A DNA stretch of 64,000 bases from Bordetella parapertussis (GCA_945906815.1 CAMDRT010000014.1:1-64000); one strand, 5' to 3'; shown: positions 1-9,918, counted from the stretch's first letter. Notes: a model not told the origin generated them from the letters alone. Numbers and translations are program-made.

Positions 1-130
1 CGGGCAGCTCGCCGGCATGCGGCGTTTCGTCGATGTTCGGCGCGATGCACATGAATGGCAACCGCAGACGTTCGAGCAGGCTGCGGCGGTAAACCGAGGA
101 GGTAGCAAGTATCAATGGGCGTGTAGACAT
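1..130 (-). CDS. maf: Maf-family nucleotide pyrophosphatase, N-terminal part
   Basis: The minus strand encodes a start MSTRPLILATSSVYRRSLLE, the typical N-terminus of Maf/YceF proteins: a first beta strand followed by the S-S-x-x-R nucleotide-binding motif. Family members hydrolyse non-canonical or modified nucleoside triphosphates in the cytoplasm. Only the first 43 codons are inside the window; the rest lies before position 1. The gene is divergent from yceD, as is common in proteobacteria. Which Maf subtype (YhdE-like or YceF-like) cannot be decided from this part. Confidence 0.85.
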   Translation of the reverse strand, partial: MSTRPLILATSSVYRRSLLERLRLPFMCIAPNIDETPHAGELP

Positions 131-191
131 GATTTTGGGTGACCGTATACGGCTAACTTATTGCTTTTTATAGACTTTCTGTAGATTGGCT

Positions 192-220
192 TTGACAAAA
201 GGCGAGCTAAATATTATCAT
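192..220 (+). promoter_or_regulatory. Promoter of the yceD-rpmF-plsX-fab operon
   Basis: A perfect -35 TTGACA (192-197) is followed after 17 bp by TATCAT (215-220), five of six matches to the -10 consensus. A start near 227 would leave a leader of about 24 nt before the GTG of yceD at 251. This is one of the best sigma-70 promoters in the window and faces the operon. Confidence 0.8.
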
Positions 221-250
221 CGCTGGTTTACGTGCGCTGCGCCGACACAA

Positions 251-799
251 GTGACCGCGAACAATCTGATAATTGACAGTCTGGGGTTTGTCGCGGAGAG
301 GAAAACGCTGGTGGGGGCGGTTGCGGTAGCAACGCTGCTGCGACTGGCAGAAAGCGTGCATAACAATAGCAGTAGTCTTGATTACCAGATTCGGGGGGAT
401 AGCGACCTTCAGGATCGCCCGTTGCTGCGATTGCAGGTGCGCGGCAGGGTGCAGTTGCAGTGCCAGCGCTGTCTGGACGGTTTTGAGCACGAGGTCGATA
501 TCGATACGGCGTTGCGGTTAGTGGCGCCGGATGCGCTAGACGCCGAGCATGATGACAATCCAGACGCAGCGGATTGTATCGCGGCGAACACCGAGTTGGA
601 TGTAGCCGCATTGATTGAGGACGAAGTACTGCTGGACCTGCCGCCTTATCCCCGGCATGAAACAGGCAGGTGTGCAGCGCATTGGGGTGAAGCAGGTCAC
701 TCCGATACGGCAGGTGCAGCGCCGGTATCACAGGCAAAAATCATGGCTTTCAGCGCTTTGCAAGCGCTGAAGCAAAAAGAGTATCCATCGAAGGAGTAG
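251..799 (+). CDS. yceD: YceD / DUF177 family protein
   Basis: This 182-residue acidic protein has the DUF177 signature: the segment around residues 60-75 with [12 protein letters not shown], containing the conserved C-x2-C pair, and a C-terminal region rich in Asp and Glu. In Escherichia coli YceD is linked to 23S rRNA accumulation, and it is nearly always directly upstream of rpmF. The start is taken as the GTG at 251, 31 bp after the predicted -10 box. The usual C-terminal segment is somewhat diverged (an insert near residues 135-155), but context makes the call safe. Confidence 0.85.
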   Translation: MTANNLIIDSLGFVAERKTLVGAVAVATLLRLAESVHNNSSSLDYQIRGDSDLQDRPLLRLQVRGRVQLQCQRCLDGFEHEVDIDTALRLVAPDALDAEHDDNPDAADCIAANTELDVAALIEDEVLLDLPPYPRHETGRCAAHWGEAGHSDTAGAAPVSQAKIMAFSALQALKQKEYPSKE

Positions 800-803
800 T
801 GAA

Positions 804-983
804 ATGGCTGTTCAGCAAAACAAGAAATCACCGTCCAAACGCGGCATGCATCGTGCGCACCACGCATTGAGCGTGGCGCCGCTGGGGCTAGAGCCGACCA
901 CGGGCGAGGTGCATTTGCGCCACCACATCAGCCCCAACGGTTTTTACCGGGGCAAGAAAGTCGTCAAAGGCAAGGGCGACTAG
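804..983 (+). CDS. rpmF: Ribosomal protein bL32
   Basis: The 59-residue product begins [20 protein letters not shown], the conserved L32 N-terminus, and ends with a basic KKVVKGKGD tail. The segment [14 protein letters not shown] is the typical proteobacterial C-terminal part. It is a component of the large ribosomal subunit. It starts 4 bp after the yceD stop, with AAGGAG (791-796) as ribosome site. The zinc-binding cysteines of some L32 forms are absent, as in the zinc-free C-minus forms. Confidence 0.96.
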   Translation: MAVQQNKKSPSKRGMHRAHHALSVAPLGLEPTTGEVHLRHHISPNGFYRGKKVVKGKGD

Positions 984-1059
984 TTTTCGCTGGCGATAGC
1001 GGTTTGCCGTGCCGGCAGTGTAGGCACGGCATTACCAGCGTCGCGAGCGGTAATTTCGA

Positions 1060-2100
1060 ATGCGGGTCACCGTAGCTGTTGATTGCATGGGGGGCGACCA
1101 CGGCCCGTCCGTGACTGTTCCTGCCGCGCTGGCGTTGTTGCGCGTAGACCCTGCTGCGGGCGTCATACTCGTTGGCCTGTCGGCTGACATCGACACGCAA
1201 CTGCGGCGGGACAAATCCGCTTTTGGCGATCGGCTGGTGGTGCGACATGCCGCCGAGGTTGTCGGCATGGACGAGCCGCCGGCGGTGGCGCTGCGCAGCA
1301 AAAAAGATTCTTCAATGCGCGTGATGGCCGAACTGGTGAAGTCCGGCGAAGCGCAAGCGGCAGTGAGCGCCGGCAACACCGGTGCACTGATGGCGATATC
1401 GCGCTATGTGCTTAAAACGCTGCCGGGCATCGACCGGCCCGCGATAGCGTCGGTTATGCCTACCTATAGCGGGCGTGTGTATGTGCTTGATCTGGGCGCG
1501 AATGTCGATTGCACGGCCGAGCATCTGCTGCAGTTTGGCATTATGGGTTCCGAATTGGTCGCTTGTGTCGAGCACAAAACAGCGCCCAGCGTCGGGTTAT
1601 TAAATATAGGCGAAGAAACCATCAAGGGCAACGAGGTGGTCAAACGTGCCGCCGAGTTGTTGCGCGCCAGCGGGCTTAATTTCTACGGTAATGTTGAAGG
1701 CAACGACATTTTCAAAGGCACCACCGATGTGGTGGTGTGCGATGGCTTTGTGGGTAATGTCGCGTTGAAATCCGCTGAAGGCCTGGCGCATCTGATGCGC
1801 TCGTTCTTGCGCGAGGCGTTCGACCGCAACATTTGGACGCGGCTCGCCGCAGTGATCGCCATGCCGGTATTGAACGCCTTCAAGAAGCGTGTCGATTACC
1901 GCAGCTATAATGGCGCCAGCCTGTTGGGATTGCGCGGTATTGTGCTGAAAAGTCACGGTTCCGCGGACGCCTACAGTTTTGAGTGTGCGTTGAAGCGTGC
2001 GGTGGAAGAAGTGCGCACCGGAATGCTCGTCCATATATCAGAGCGCATGGCGCATCTACATGTGCAGGCAACTGCGCAAAATAACGGAACCAGCGCTTGA
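1060..2100 (+). CDS. plsX: Phosphate acyltransferase PlsX
   Basis: The 346-residue protein starts [20 protein letters not shown], with the D-x-M-G-G-D-x-G motif that marks PlsX, and includes [21 protein letters not shown] and [14 protein letters not shown]. PlsX makes acyl-phosphate from acyl-ACP for phospholipid synthesis and acts at the inner face of the membrane. The length is normal for the family. The stop overlaps the TTG start of fabH by 4 bp (TTGA), so the two are translationally coupled. Confidence 0.95.
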   Translation: MRVTVAVDCMGGDHGPSVTVPAALALLRVDPAAGVILVGLSADIDTQLRRDKSAFGDRLVVRHAAEVVGMDEPPAVALRSKKDSSMRVMAELVKSGEAQAAVSAGNTGALMAISRYVLKTLPGIDRPAIASVMPTYSGRVYVLDLGANVDCTAEHLLQFGIMGSELVACVEHKTAPSVGLLNIGEETIKGNEVVKRAAELLRASGLNFYGNVEGNDIFKGTTDVVVCDGFVGNVALKSAEGLAHLMRSFLREAFDRNIWTRLAAVIAMPVLNAFKKRVDYRSYNGASLLGLRGIVLKSHGSADAYSFECALKRAVEEVRTGMLVHISERMAHLHVQATAQNNGTSA

Positions 2101-3059
2101 GCCATTATTCCCGCATTGCCGGCACGGGCAGCTACCTTCCAGCGAAGGTGCTGACCAACAAGGACCTCGAAGCCAGCGTTGAGACGTCTGACGAATGGAT
2201 ATTCAGCCGCACCGGCATCCGCCAGCGGCACATCGCCGCGGATAACGAATGCGCGAGTGATCTCGCACTGCACGCCAGTCTGCGCGCGCTCGAAGCCGCC
2301 GCGGTTGCGCCCGAAGATTTGAGTTTGATTATTGTCGCTACTACCACGCCGGATATGGTATTTCCGAGCACGGCGTGTATTTTGCAGGCCAAGCTGGGCG
2401 CAAAAAACTGTCCGGCCTTCGATGTGCAGGCGGTGTGCAGCGGCTTCGTCTATGCGCTGACGATTGCGGATCAATTCATGCGCTGCGGTCAATATCGCAA
2501 TATTTTGGTAGTGGGCGCGGAAGTGTACTCGCGTATCATCGATTGGCAGGATCGTGCCACCTGCGTGTTGTTTGGCGATGGCGCGGGCGCGGTGGTGTTG
2601 CAGCGCAGTGACACCGCCGGCATCTTGTCCTCACATCTGCACGCGGATGGCAGCCACGGGCACATTTTGTCTACGCCGGGTTCGCTCAACGGCGGCAAGG
2701 TCAGCGGACGTCCGTTGCTGCAAATGGAAGGTAATGCCGTATTCAAATTCGCAGTACGTGTGCTGGGCGAAGTGGCCGCAGAGGCGCTGGCCGCAAATCA
2801 CATGGACCCGTCGCAGATCGATTGGCTGATTCCGCATCAGGCGAATATCCGTATCATTCAAGCCACCGCGAAAAAGCTCGGCTTACCGATGGAAAAAGTG
2901 GTCACCACAGTGAATCTACATGCCAATACCTCGGCGGCGTCGGTGCCGCTGGCGCTGGATGTGGCGGTGCGCGACGGACGCATACGTGCCGGGCAGCACC
3001 TGCTGCTCGAAGGTGTGGGCGGCGGATTCACCTGGGGCGCTGTTCTTGTTAAAATGTAA
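2097..3059 (+). CDS. fabH: Beta-ketoacyl-ACP synthase III
   Basis: FabH condenses acetyl-CoA with malonyl-ACP to start fatty acid synthesis. The 320-residue protein has the full Cys-His-Asn triad: Cys114 in VQAVCSGF, His247 in IPHQAN and Asn277 in LHANTSAAS. The start codon is TTG inside the plsX stop region (TTGA overlap); the sequence from there ([14 protein letters not shown]) matches the FabH N-terminus, so no later start is needed. It is the fourth gene of the lipid operon. Confidence 0.95.
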   Translation: MSHYSRIAGTGSYLPAKVLTNKDLEASVETSDEWIFSRTGIRQRHIAADNECASDLALHASLRALEAAAVAPEDLSLIIVATTTPDMVFPSTACILQAKLGAKNCPAFDVQAVCSGFVYALTIADQFMRCGQYRNILVVGAEVYSRIIDWQDRATCVLFGDGAGAVVLQRSDTAGILSSHLHADGSHGHILSTPGSLNGGKVSGRPLLQMEGNAVFKFAVRVLGEVAAEALAANHMDPSQIDWLIPHQANIRIIQATAKKLGLPMEKVVTTVNLHANTSAASVPLALDVAVRDGRIRAGQHLLLEGVGGGFTWGAVLVKM

Positions 3060-3087
3060 GCAACTGATTTTATTGAATATTTAAAAT

Positions 3088-4026
3088 ATGACGCTGGCAC
3101 TGGTATTTCCCGGCCAAGGCTCCCAATCGGTGGCGATGATGCAGCCTTTTGCGCATGAGCCGGCCGTAACGGACACCTTTGCTGAGGCTTCCGAAGCGTT
3201 AGGTGTGGATCTGTGGAAGCTGGTCGCCGCAGGGCCCGCAGAGCAGTTAAACACCACCGTCAACACCCAGCCGCTCATGCTGACCGCGGGCTACGCCGTG
3301 TATCGGGCGTGGCAGGCAGCGGGCGGGCCTGCGCCGTCGATGGTGGCAGGCCACAGTCTGGGCGAGTACACGGCGCTGGCTGCTGCGGGTGTTATAGCGT
3401 TTAAAGACGCAGTGCCGCTGGTGCGCTTTCGTGCACAGGCGATGCAACAGGCGGTGCCCATCGGTAGCGGCGCGATGGCCGCGATTCTCGGCCTTGACGA
3501 CGACGCGGTGCGCGCCGCATGTGCCGAGAGCGCGGATGTTGCGCTGGGAGAGGTGGTCGAAGCGGTGAATTTCAACGCGCCGGGGCAGGTCGTGATCGCG
3601 GGCAGTAGCGCCGCGGTGGAACGCGCCATGGCGGCCTGCAAAGCCAAGGGCGCCAGACGCGCACTGGCGCTGCCGGTAAGCGCGCCGTTTCACTCATCGT
3701 TGTTAAGACCCGCCGCCGAGCAGTTGGCTGACTACCTGCAAGGTGTCAGCTTCAACGCGCCGAAAATTCCCGTGGTGAATAACGTGGATGTGGCCGTGCT
3801 GAATGATCCCGCCGCCATCAAAGCCGCGCTCGCGCGGCAGGCCTGCAACCCGGTGCGCTGGGTGGAAGTGATCAAACGTATGGCGAGCACCGGTGTGACT
3901 CAGGTGGCGGAGTGCGGTCCCGGCAAGGTGTTGGCGGGCATGACTGTGCGCATCGAAAAAAGCCTGCAAGGCTTTGCGATTACCGATCCGGCGTCGCTGG
4001 CGCAATTGATCGCGGCATTAAAATGA
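3088..4026 (+). CDS. fabD: Malonyl-CoA:ACP transacylase
   Basis: FabD moves malonyl groups from CoA to acyl carrier protein. The 312-residue protein begins MTLALVFPGQGSQ, has the nucleophile Ser90 in GHSLGEYTAL and His202 in SAPFHSSLL, and the QPLML motif near residue 61. The length is the family norm. It overlaps fabG by 4 bp (ATGA), consistent with coupled translation. Confidence 0.96.
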   Translation: MTLALVFPGQGSQSVAMMQPFAHEPAVTDTFAEASEALGVDLWKLVAAGPAEQLNTTVNTQPLMLTAGYAVYRAWQAAGGPAPSMVAGHSLGEYTALAAAGVIAFKDAVPLVRFRAQAMQQAVPIGSGAMAAILGLDDDAVRAACAESADVALGEVVEAVNFNAPGQVVIAGSSAAVERAMAACKAKGARRALALPVSAPFHSSLLRPAAEQLADYLQGVSFNAPKIPVVNNVDVAVLNDPAAIKAALARQACNPVRWVEVIKRMASTGVTQVAECGPGKVLAGMTVRIEKSLQGFAITDPASLAQLIAALK

Positions 4027-4775
4027 CAGCGACAGTACTCAGCGGCAAAGTCGCGTTGGTCACCGGTGCCACCCGCGGCATAGGCCAGGCTATCGCGCTG
4101 GAATTGGGCAAGGCCGGTGCCACCGTTATCGGCACCGCCACCACAGCTGCGAGTGCAGAGATCATTTCGCAGGCGCTCAACGAGGCTGGCGTTACTGGCA
4201 TCGGCGTCACGCTAAATGTCAACGACGCGGCGCAGATCGATGCCGTGCTGGCCGCGATCACCCAGCGCTTCGGCGATATTGCCATTCTGGTGAACAACGC
4301 CGGTATCACGCGCGACAACCTGCTGGTGCGGATGAAGGAAGAGGAGTGGGATGACATCTTCACCACCGATCTGAAGGCGGTGTTCCGGCTGTCAAAAGCG
4401 GTGCTGCGCGGCATGATGAAAGCGCGCGCAGGACGTATTATCAGCATCGGCTCGGTGGTAGGGGAGACCGGTAACGCGGGGCAGGCCAATTACGCAGCAG
4501 CCAAGGCTGGCATGATAGGTTTTTCCAAATCGCTGGCGCGCGAAATCGGCAGTCGCAATATCACCGTGAACTGTGTCGCGCCGGGGTTTATCGACACTGA
4601 CATGACGCGCACCTTGAGTGACGAACAACGTAAGGCGCTGCTGGGCCAAATTCCTCTGGGGCGCCTTGGCGCGGCGGCGGACGTTGCTGCAGCGGTGGTG
4701 TTTTTGGCCTCGCCCGGCGCGGCTTACATCACGGGTGCGACCTTGCACGTGAATGGTGGCATGCATATGAGCTAG
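4023..4775 (+). CDS. fabG: 3-oxoacyl-ACP reductase
   Basis: FabG reduces 3-oxoacyl-ACP with NADPH. The 250-residue short-chain dehydrogenase has TGATRGIG near residues 14-21, NNAG at 91-94, and the catalytic Ser144, Tyr157 and Lys161 (YAAAK). The ATG at 4023 overlaps the fabD stop; an upstream in-frame start inside fabD would only add sequence not found in the family. The C-terminus ITGATLHVNGGMHMS is typical. Confidence 0.95.
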   Translation: MTATVLSGKVALVTGATRGIGQAIALELGKAGATVIGTATTAASAEIISQALNEAGVTGIGVTLNVNDAAQIDAVLAAITQRFGDIAILVNNAGITRDNLLVRMKEEEWDDIFTTDLKAVFRLSKAVLRGMMKARAGRIISIGSVVGETGNAGQANYAAAKAGMIGFSKSLAREIGSRNITVNCVAPGFIDTDMTRTLSDEQRKALLGQIPLGRLGAAADVAAAVVFLASPGAAYITGATLHVNGGMHMS

Positions 4776-4816
4776 ATGCCGGAGTAGCGGGAAAGTTAGA
4801 GGCAATATCTTAAGAC

Positions 4817-4832
4817 ATTGTTTTTAAACAAT
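4817..4832. promoter_or_regulatory. AT-rich perfect palindrome upstream of acpP
   Basis: ATTGTTT and AAACAAT form a perfect inverted repeat of 7-bp arms with a 2-bp centre, in the AT-rich gap between fabG and acpP, about 30 bp upstream of a candidate -10 box. It could be an operator, part of an UP-like element, or a weak end signal for fabG transcripts. I do not recognise it as a known regulator site. Confidence 0.35.
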
Positions 4833-4859
4833 ATTTTGTATTTTTTCGGTTTAAAATTG

Positions 4860-4868
4860 TGGTAAAAT
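4860..4868 (+). promoter_or_regulatory. Candidate extended -10 promoter for acpP
   Basis: TGG-TAAAAT is an extended -10 element (TGn followed by five of six consensus bases). No good -35 box is present at 17 bp, but the upstream stretch 4817-4860 is strongly AT-rich. A separate acpP promoter inside the fab operon is known in other proteobacteria, which fits the need for much acyl carrier protein. Confidence 0.5.
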
Positions 4869-4934
4869 GCGCGGCCAGTGTGATTCAGCCAAAGGCGGAA
4901 AAACACGGGTCAAACACTAGAAAAGGGGAACACC

Positions 4935-5174
4935 ATGGAAAATGTCGAGCAACGCGTCAAAAAGATTGTTGCCGAACAACTGGGCGTGGCGGAAGCCGAC
5001 GTCAAGAACGAATCATCGTTCGTCAATGATCTGGGCGCGGATTCGCTCGATACGGTGGAGTTGGTGATGGCGCTCGAAGAGGAGTTCGAGATCGAAATCC
5101 CGGACGAGGCCGCTGAAAAAATCACCACTGTCCAGCAGGCTATCGACTTCGCGACGGCGCACGTCAAGAGCTGA
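4935..5174 (+). CDS. acpP: Acyl carrier protein
   Basis: The 79-residue acidic protein carries the phosphopantetheine site Ser37 in [12 protein letters not shown]. It shuttles growing acyl chains between the fatty acid enzymes. AGGGG at about 4923-4928 serves as ribosome site. The flanks (160 bp before, 113 bp after) are larger than elsewhere in the operon, in line with its own promoter and partial termination. Confidence 0.97.
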   Translation: MENVEQRVKKIVAEQLGVAEADVKNESSFVNDLGADSLDTVELVMALEEEFEIEIPDEAAEKITTVQQAIDFATAHVKS

Positions 5175-5198
5175 CCACGTACCCTAATGCGGATTAAG

Positions 5199-5218
5199 GC
5201 GGCTCTACCAGGGGCCGC
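5199..5218 (+). terminator. Short GC hairpin between acpP and fabF
   Basis: GCGGC (5199-5203) and GCCGC (5214-5218) can pair around a 10-nt loop just after acpP. There is no T-tract, so this would at most cut read-through or protect the acpP mRNA end. Confidence 0.25.
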
Positions 5219-5287
5219 TGACTTTACCCTCGCCCAGCATTTATTCCGTGTGTTTTTGCTGTAACTCTCCAAGGTAGCTTTACCGTC

Positions 5288-6541
5288 ATGCCGCGTTCAT
5301 CCACACGCAGAGTTGTCGTCACCGGATTGGGCATCGTATCGCCCGTGGGTACCGGCATCGCCGTAGCCTGGGGCAACATCCTGGGCGGCAAATCGGGCAT
5401 CGGACCGATCACGCGTTTTGATGCATCCGGGTTTACCTCGCGCATTGCGGGTGAGATCAAAGACTTCGATGTGGGGCAGTGGCTGAACGCCAAGGATGCG
5501 CGGCGCTTCGATAATTTTATTCATTACGGACTGGTGGCCGGTATTGAGGCGCTCAAGGATTCCGGTCTGGACCTGAGCAGCGATCGCATCGACCTTGACA
5601 TGGCCGGCGTGTGTATAGGTTCCGGCATCGGCGGGTTGCCGTTGATCGAAAATACCCACGATGCCATGCTGGCCGGTGGCGCGCGTAAAATAGGCCCGTT
5701 TTTTATACCCGGATCGATCATCAATATGATCTCCGGGCAGTTGTCGATCATGTACGGTTTGCGCGGTCCCAATCTGTCGGTGGTCACCGCCTGCACCACA
5801 GCCAATCACAGCATAGGCGAAGCGGGCCGGCTGATTGAATACGGCGATGCCGACATCATGCTGGCAGGGGGGGCAGAAGACGCGATTTCCAGGCTAGGCG
5901 TCGGCGGATTTTGCGCCGCGCGCGCACTCTCCACACGCAATGACGATCCGGCAAGCGCCAGCCGTCCGTGGGATAAAGAGCGTGACGGTTTTGTAATCGG
6001 AGAAGGGGCGGGGGTGCTGGTGCTGGAGGAGTACGAGCACGCCAAAGCGCGCGGCGCCCGTATTTATTGCGAACTCGCTGGCTACGGCATGAGCGCGGAC
6101 GCCTACCATATCACCGCCCCCCGTGAAGATGGTGCAGGGGCAGTGCGCTGCATGAGCAACACGCTGCGCAATGCGGGGCTGAACTACGATCAAGTGGATT
6201 ACGTCAATGCCCACGGCACTTCCACGCCGCTGGGTGATGTGGCCGAAACCATGGCTGTTAAGCGCGCGTTTGGTGATCACGCCAAAAAACTCGCCATCAG
6301 TTCCACCAAATCGATGACCGGTCATTTGCTGGGTGCCGCGGGTGGCGTCGAGGCCGTGTTTTCGGTGCTGGCAATACGCGATCAGGTAGCACCGCCGACC
6401 ATCAATCTGCGTAACCCCGATCCGCAATGCGATCTGGACTACGTGCCGAACACCGCACGCCCGATGAAAATTGATGTCGCATTGTCGAACTCGTTTGGCT
6501 TTGGCGGCACTAACGGCAGCATCGTTTTCCGCAAAGTCTGA
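5288..6541 (+). CDS. fabF: Beta-ketoacyl-ACP synthase II
   Basis: FabF elongates acyl-ACP with malonyl-ACP. The 417-residue protein has the active Cys169 in [11 protein letters not shown] and the two histidine motifs [13 protein letters not shown] (about 300-312) and [12 protein letters not shown] (about 340-352), so it is a full Cys-His-His condensing enzyme. It ends with [15 protein letters not shown], typical of KAS II. It follows acpP as in most proteobacteria. Confidence 0.95.
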   Translation: MPRSSTRRVVVTGLGIVSPVGTGIAVAWGNILGGKSGIGPITRFDASGFTSRIAGEIKDFDVGQWLNAKDARRFDNFIHYGLVAGIEALKDSGLDLSSDRIDLDMAGVCIGSGIGGLPLIENTHDAMLAGGARKIGPFFIPGSIINMISGQLSIMYGLRGPNLSVVTACTTANHSIGEAGRLIEYGDADIMLAGGAEDAISRLGVGGFCAARALSTRNDDPASASRPWDKERDGFVIGEGAGVLVLEEYEHAKARGARIYCELAGYGMSADAYHITAPREDGAGAVRCMSNTLRNAGLNYDQVDYVNAHGTSTPLGDVAETMAVKRAFGDHAKKLAISSTKSMTGHLLGAAGGVEAVFSVLAIRDQVAPPTINLRNPDPQCDLDYVPNTARPMKIDVALSNSFGFGGTNGSIVFRKV

Positions 6542-6572
6542 TTTTCCGCCGATCCCAACCCGGATTTCGGCC

Positions 6573-7388
6573 ATGATGCTTGTCAACGGCGCGCCGGCTG
6601 ACACCATTCCCGCCACCGACCGTGGCTTGGCCTACGGCGACGGCGTATACCGAACGCTGCGTGCGCAAAACGGCGAACCGCTGCACTGGCCACGCCAGTT
6701 TGCCAAGCTGCTCCACGATTGCAACGCATTGCAGATTCCAGCGCCGGGCGAAGCGCCTTTACTGGCCGAAGCGCGCACGGTTGCACGCGCCTATCCGCAC
6801 GGCGTGGTCAAGATCACGGTCACCCGCGGCAGCGGTCCCCGCGGCTACGCGCCGCCGTCGCCGCCGACCCCGCTGCGCATAGTGATGAGCGCAGCGCTGC
6901 CGCAGTATCCCGCCGCCTACAAGGCGGGTATCCGTGCTCACCTGTGTCAATTGCGGCTCTCGCACCAGCCCCGGCTGGCTGGCGTTAAGCACCTAAACCG
7001 ATTGGAAAATGTACTCGCGCGCGCGGAATGGAGCGACCCCGCCATCACCGAAGGCGTACTGCTGGATCAGGAGGGCATGGTGACCGGCGGCACCATGAGC
7101 AACCTGTGCATAGTCGAAGGCGGTAATCTGATCGTGCCGATATTGTCGCGCTGCGGCGTCGCCGGCATCACCCTGGACCGCGTGCTCGACCTTGCTGGCA
7201 GCATGGGCGTGGCCTGCACCCCGACGCACATCCCTTTGCAGCGCATGCTGGATGCCGATGCAGTGTTTTTTGTCAATAGCCTGATCGGCTTATGGCCGCT
7301 GGTGCGGCTGGGCGAGCGCACCTGGCGCGCAGGCGAGACTGCTGTCGCCCTGCGTTCAGCGCTGGAAGCCGAAGATGGAGCTTATTGA
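6573..7388 (+). CDS. pabC: Aminodeoxychorismate lyase (fold-type IV PLP enzyme)
   Basis: PabC releases 4-aminobenzoate and pyruvate from 4-amino-4-deoxychorismate for folate synthesis. The start at 6573 gives 271 residues beginning MMLVNGAPADTIPATDRGLA, the family N-terminus; an earlier in-frame ATG lies inside fabF and is not used. The PLP lysine is in GVKHLNRLENV, and TGGTMSN is the phosphate-binding segment. It directly follows fabF, as in E. coli. The neighbours mltG-tmk-holB of other species are missing here. Confidence 0.88.
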   Translation: MMLVNGAPADTIPATDRGLAYGDGVYRTLRAQNGEPLHWPRQFAKLLHDCNALQIPAPGEAPLLAEARTVARAYPHGVVKITVTRGSGPRGYAPPSPPTPLRIVMSAALPQYPAAYKAGIRAHLCQLRLSHQPRLAGVKHLNRLENVLARAEWSDPAITEGVLLDQEGMVTGGTMSNLCIVEGGNLIVPILSRCGVAGITLDRVLDLAGSMGVACTPTHIPLQRMLDADAVFFVNSLIGLWPLVRLGERTWRAGETAVALRSALEAEDGAY

Positions 7389-7524
7389 TACTTGCGCTAC
7401 AATCTGTCGCGCTATAGTCTTGACAGGTCCGGCGCGAGGTAGGCACCATCAGCCTTGGTCCGACGCAACAGAATCAGGCCAGAACCGACTTCTGCATCCA
7501 TTTTTATCCCAGGAGAACAAGACC

Positions 7525-8589
7525 ATGAAAACGGGAGTACGTACCCCCACGGCTTGGATGATGGCAGCGGTATTGCTGGCCGGTTTGAGCGGAATGACGC
7601 AGGCGCAACCACTCAAAAACTCCTGGTACCTGACGCCGCAGGCTTCCGCCTTTGATCCGGATAATTCGTTTGGCACGACGGGCACCGGCAGGGGTGCCAG
7701 CCTGCTTTTGGGCAAGCAGGTGAGCGATAATTTTGACGTGCAGATGTTGCTGGGTCATTCACGCCGCTCGGAGCTGAGCAACAAAATGCAACAAACGCTG
7801 CTGGGCGCGGATGCGGTTTTTGTGTTCAGCCGTGGCGAATGGCAGCCCATTTTCTTCATGGGCGTAGGCGCCGAGCGCGACCAGCGCACGCTGGCTGGCG
7901 CTACGACCAATGGCAGTTCTCCCTACGCCAGTGCCGGTGCGGGCCTGCGCTGGATGTTCAACGACCAATTAGGCGTGCAGCTCGACTATCGCCGCGTGGA
8001 AGGCTTCCTGCGCGATACCACAAAGTGGGGTTTCAATCGCAGCGGTAGCAACTATGTGAACGTGGGTTTAGTGTGGACCTTTGGCGGTGAATTGGCGCGC
8101 CCGCCGGTGGTGGCTGTTGCGCCGCCGCCCGCGCCTGCACCGAAGGTCGTCGCTGCGCCCTCACCGCCGGTGGTCGCACCGCCGCCCCCACCACCCCCGC
8201 CGGCTCCGCCAGCCCCGCCGCAGCGCATTACTTTGGCGGCCAGCGAATTATTTGCGCTGAACAGTGCGCGCCTGACCCAATCTGTGGCGGAGCTTGACGC
8301 TTTCGCTGCGGCCATGAACAGCAATCCGCAGATAGTCAATGTGGTGATCTCTGGTCATACCGATCAACTGGGCACGGAAGCCTACAATCGCGGGCTGTCG
8401 CAGCGCCGCGCCGATGCGGTGAAGGGGTACCTGGTTAAAAAGGACATCGCTGCAGGCCGCTTGACAGCGCAGGGCATGGGATCCGGCAAACTGGTGACGG
8501 ACTGTAAAGAGACTACCCGTGCCGCGATGATTAAATGTGGCACCCCCAATCGCCGCGTGGAAATCGAGCCGATTACGGTACCCAAGTAA
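7525..8589 (+). CDS. OmpA-like outer membrane protein
   Basis: The 354-residue protein has a signal peptide (about 1-27, ending MTQAQ), an eight-strand type beta-barrel region (about 30-190, ending in NYVNVGLVWTFGG), a Pro/Ala linker (about 195-238) and an OmpA C-terminal domain (about 240-350). The motif NRGLSQRRADAVKGYL is the peptidoglycan-binding signature. AGGAGA at 7511-7516 sets the ATG at 7525. It probably anchors the outer membrane to the cell wall. Two cysteines near the C-terminus (DCKE, KCGT) may form a disulphide, as in some OmpA proteins. Confidence 0.9.
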   Translation: MKTGVRTPTAWMMAAVLLAGLSGMTQAQPLKNSWYLTPQASAFDPDNSFGTTGTGRGASLLLGKQVSDNFDVQMLLGHSRRSELSNKMQQTLLGADAVFVFSRGEWQPIFFMGVGAERDQRTLAGATTNGSSPYASAGAGLRWMFNDQLGVQLDYRRVEGFLRDTTKWGFNRSGSNYVNVGLVWTFGGELARPPVVAVAPPPAPAPKVVAAPSPPVVAPPPPPPPPAPPAPPQRITLAASELFALNSARLTQSVAELDAFAAAMNSNPQIVNVVISGHTDQLGTEAYNRGLSQRRADAVKGYLVKKDIAAGRLTAQGMGSGKLVTDCKETTRAAMIKCGTPNRRVEIEPITVPK

Positions 8590-9918
8590 ATGCAGGGTGG
8601 GGTGTGCCGGGTACTGACAGCACACCCTGTACGCCTGATGTGTTCCATAGCCGCGGGCTTGCACCAGGCCCGCTACACTTTGTTGGTGGCTGTCATCGCA
8701 TGTGTGGCCGCGACAACTGCCGTGGCGCAGCCGCCTGCCGTGCAAGCTGCAGGCGCGCCGCAAACGCAACCGCTGGAACAGTCGATCCAGCCGCCGCCGC
8801 CGCCCCTGTGGCAGCAGGGCCGTCCCGATGCCATGAGGGACTCGACGCTCACGCCCCATGCGCCGGGACTTACCGCGATGCCCGCTGCGCAAATGAAGCT
8901 CGATCAAATCAGGTTGCCGCCGGGATTCACGATTGAGTTATGGGCCGAGGGTATGCCCAATGCGCGCTCCATTGCCGTGGGCGCGAAAGGTACGGTGTTT
9001 GTCGGCACGCGGCTGGTGGGCAATGTCTATGCCGTTACCGACAAGGGGGGGGCACGCGAAGTAAAAACCGTCCTCAAGGGCATGAACATGCCCAATGGGC
9101 TGGTGGTCAGCAATGGCGATCTGTATGTGGCTGAACACACGCGCATACTGAAGTTTGCGAACATCGAAGCGCATCTCGACAACTCGGCCAAGCCGGTGGT
9201 GGTGTTCGACGGCTTGCCCACGGATGCGCCGCACGGCTGGAAATACATGGTGATGGGGCCTGATGGCTGGCTCTATTTCAATATCGGCGCGCCCTGCAAT
9301 ATCTGCGTGCCGCTGGATACGCATGCACAAATTGTGCGCGTGGACCCCGTAAACGGCATCTTGGAGACAGTTGCCAGAGGTGTGCGTAACAGCGTTGGCA
9401 TGGCGTTTCATCCGCAGACCAGGGAACTGTGGTTTACCAACCACGGGCGCGACTGGATGGGCGACGATGTGCCGCATGACACGCTGCACCGGCTGTCGAA
9501 AAAGGGTATGCATTTCGGCTATCCGTACTGTCATCAGGGGGACCTGCCCGATCCGCAACTGGGTAAGGGCCGTGCCTGCGCTGAATTCGCGGCGCCCGCA
9601 CTGAAGCTCGGCCCGCATATCGCGCCGCTGGGGATGCGCTTCTACAGCGGGAAAATGTTTCCAGCCGAGTATCGCAATCGCATAATCATCGCCAATCACG
9701 GCTCGTGGAACAGGCGCAACAAAATCGGGTTTAACCTGATGCAAGTCACGCTCGACGGCGCGGGCAAGGTGGTAAGGTATGAGCCGTTTGCCGAGGGCTG
9801 GGCGCAGGGCAACACTTACTGGGGCCGCCCGGTGGATGTGCACGTGATGAGTGATGGCGCGCTGCTGGTATCTGACGACGTGGCCGGAGCGCTGTTTCGC
9901 ATCAGTTACAAAAAGTAG
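8590..9918 (+). CDS. Exported PQQ-type sugar dehydrogenase / sorbosone dehydrogenase-like propeller
   Basis: The product (442 residues from 8590; an ATG at 8638 giving 426 residues is equally possible and starts closer to the signal peptide) has an N-terminal hydrophobic export segment ending TTAVAQ, a Pro-rich stretch, then a beta-propeller starting LPPGFTIELWAEGMPNARSI. Motifs such as MPNGLVV, APHGWKYMVMGPDGWLYF and NHGSWNRR match the L-sorbosone/glucose dehydrogenase family, which is periplasmic and usually uses PQQ and Ca2+. It begins immediately after the OmpA stop. Substrate is unknown. Confidence 0.75.
   Translation: MQGGVCRVLTAHPVRLMCSIAAGLHQARYTLLVAVIACVAATTAVAQPPAVQAAGAPQTQPLEQSIQPPPPPLWQQGRPDAMRDSTLTPHAPGLTAMPAAQMKLDQIRLPPGFTIELWAEGMPNARSIAVGAKGTVFVGTRLVGNVYAVTDKGGAREVKTVLKGMNMPNGLVVSNGDLYVAEHTRILKFANIEAHLDNSAKPVVVFDGLPTDAPHGWKYMVMGPDGWLYFNIGAPCNICVPLDTHAQIVRVDPVNGILETVARGVRNSVGMAFHPQTRELWFTNHGRDWMGDDVPHDTLHRLSKKGMHFGYPYCHQGDLPDPQLGKGRACAEFAAPALKLGPHIAPLGMRFYSGKMFPAEYRNRIIIANHGSWNRRNKIGFNLMQVTLDGAGKVVRYEPFAEGWAQGNTYWGRPVDVHVMSDGALLVSDDVAGALFRISYKK

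Noticed and set aside
7385..7425. TTGATA, TACAAT, TATAGT and TTGACA words before the OmpA-like gene
   Set aside because: No pair has a spacing near 17 bp, so I could not define a promoter, though one probably exists in this gap.
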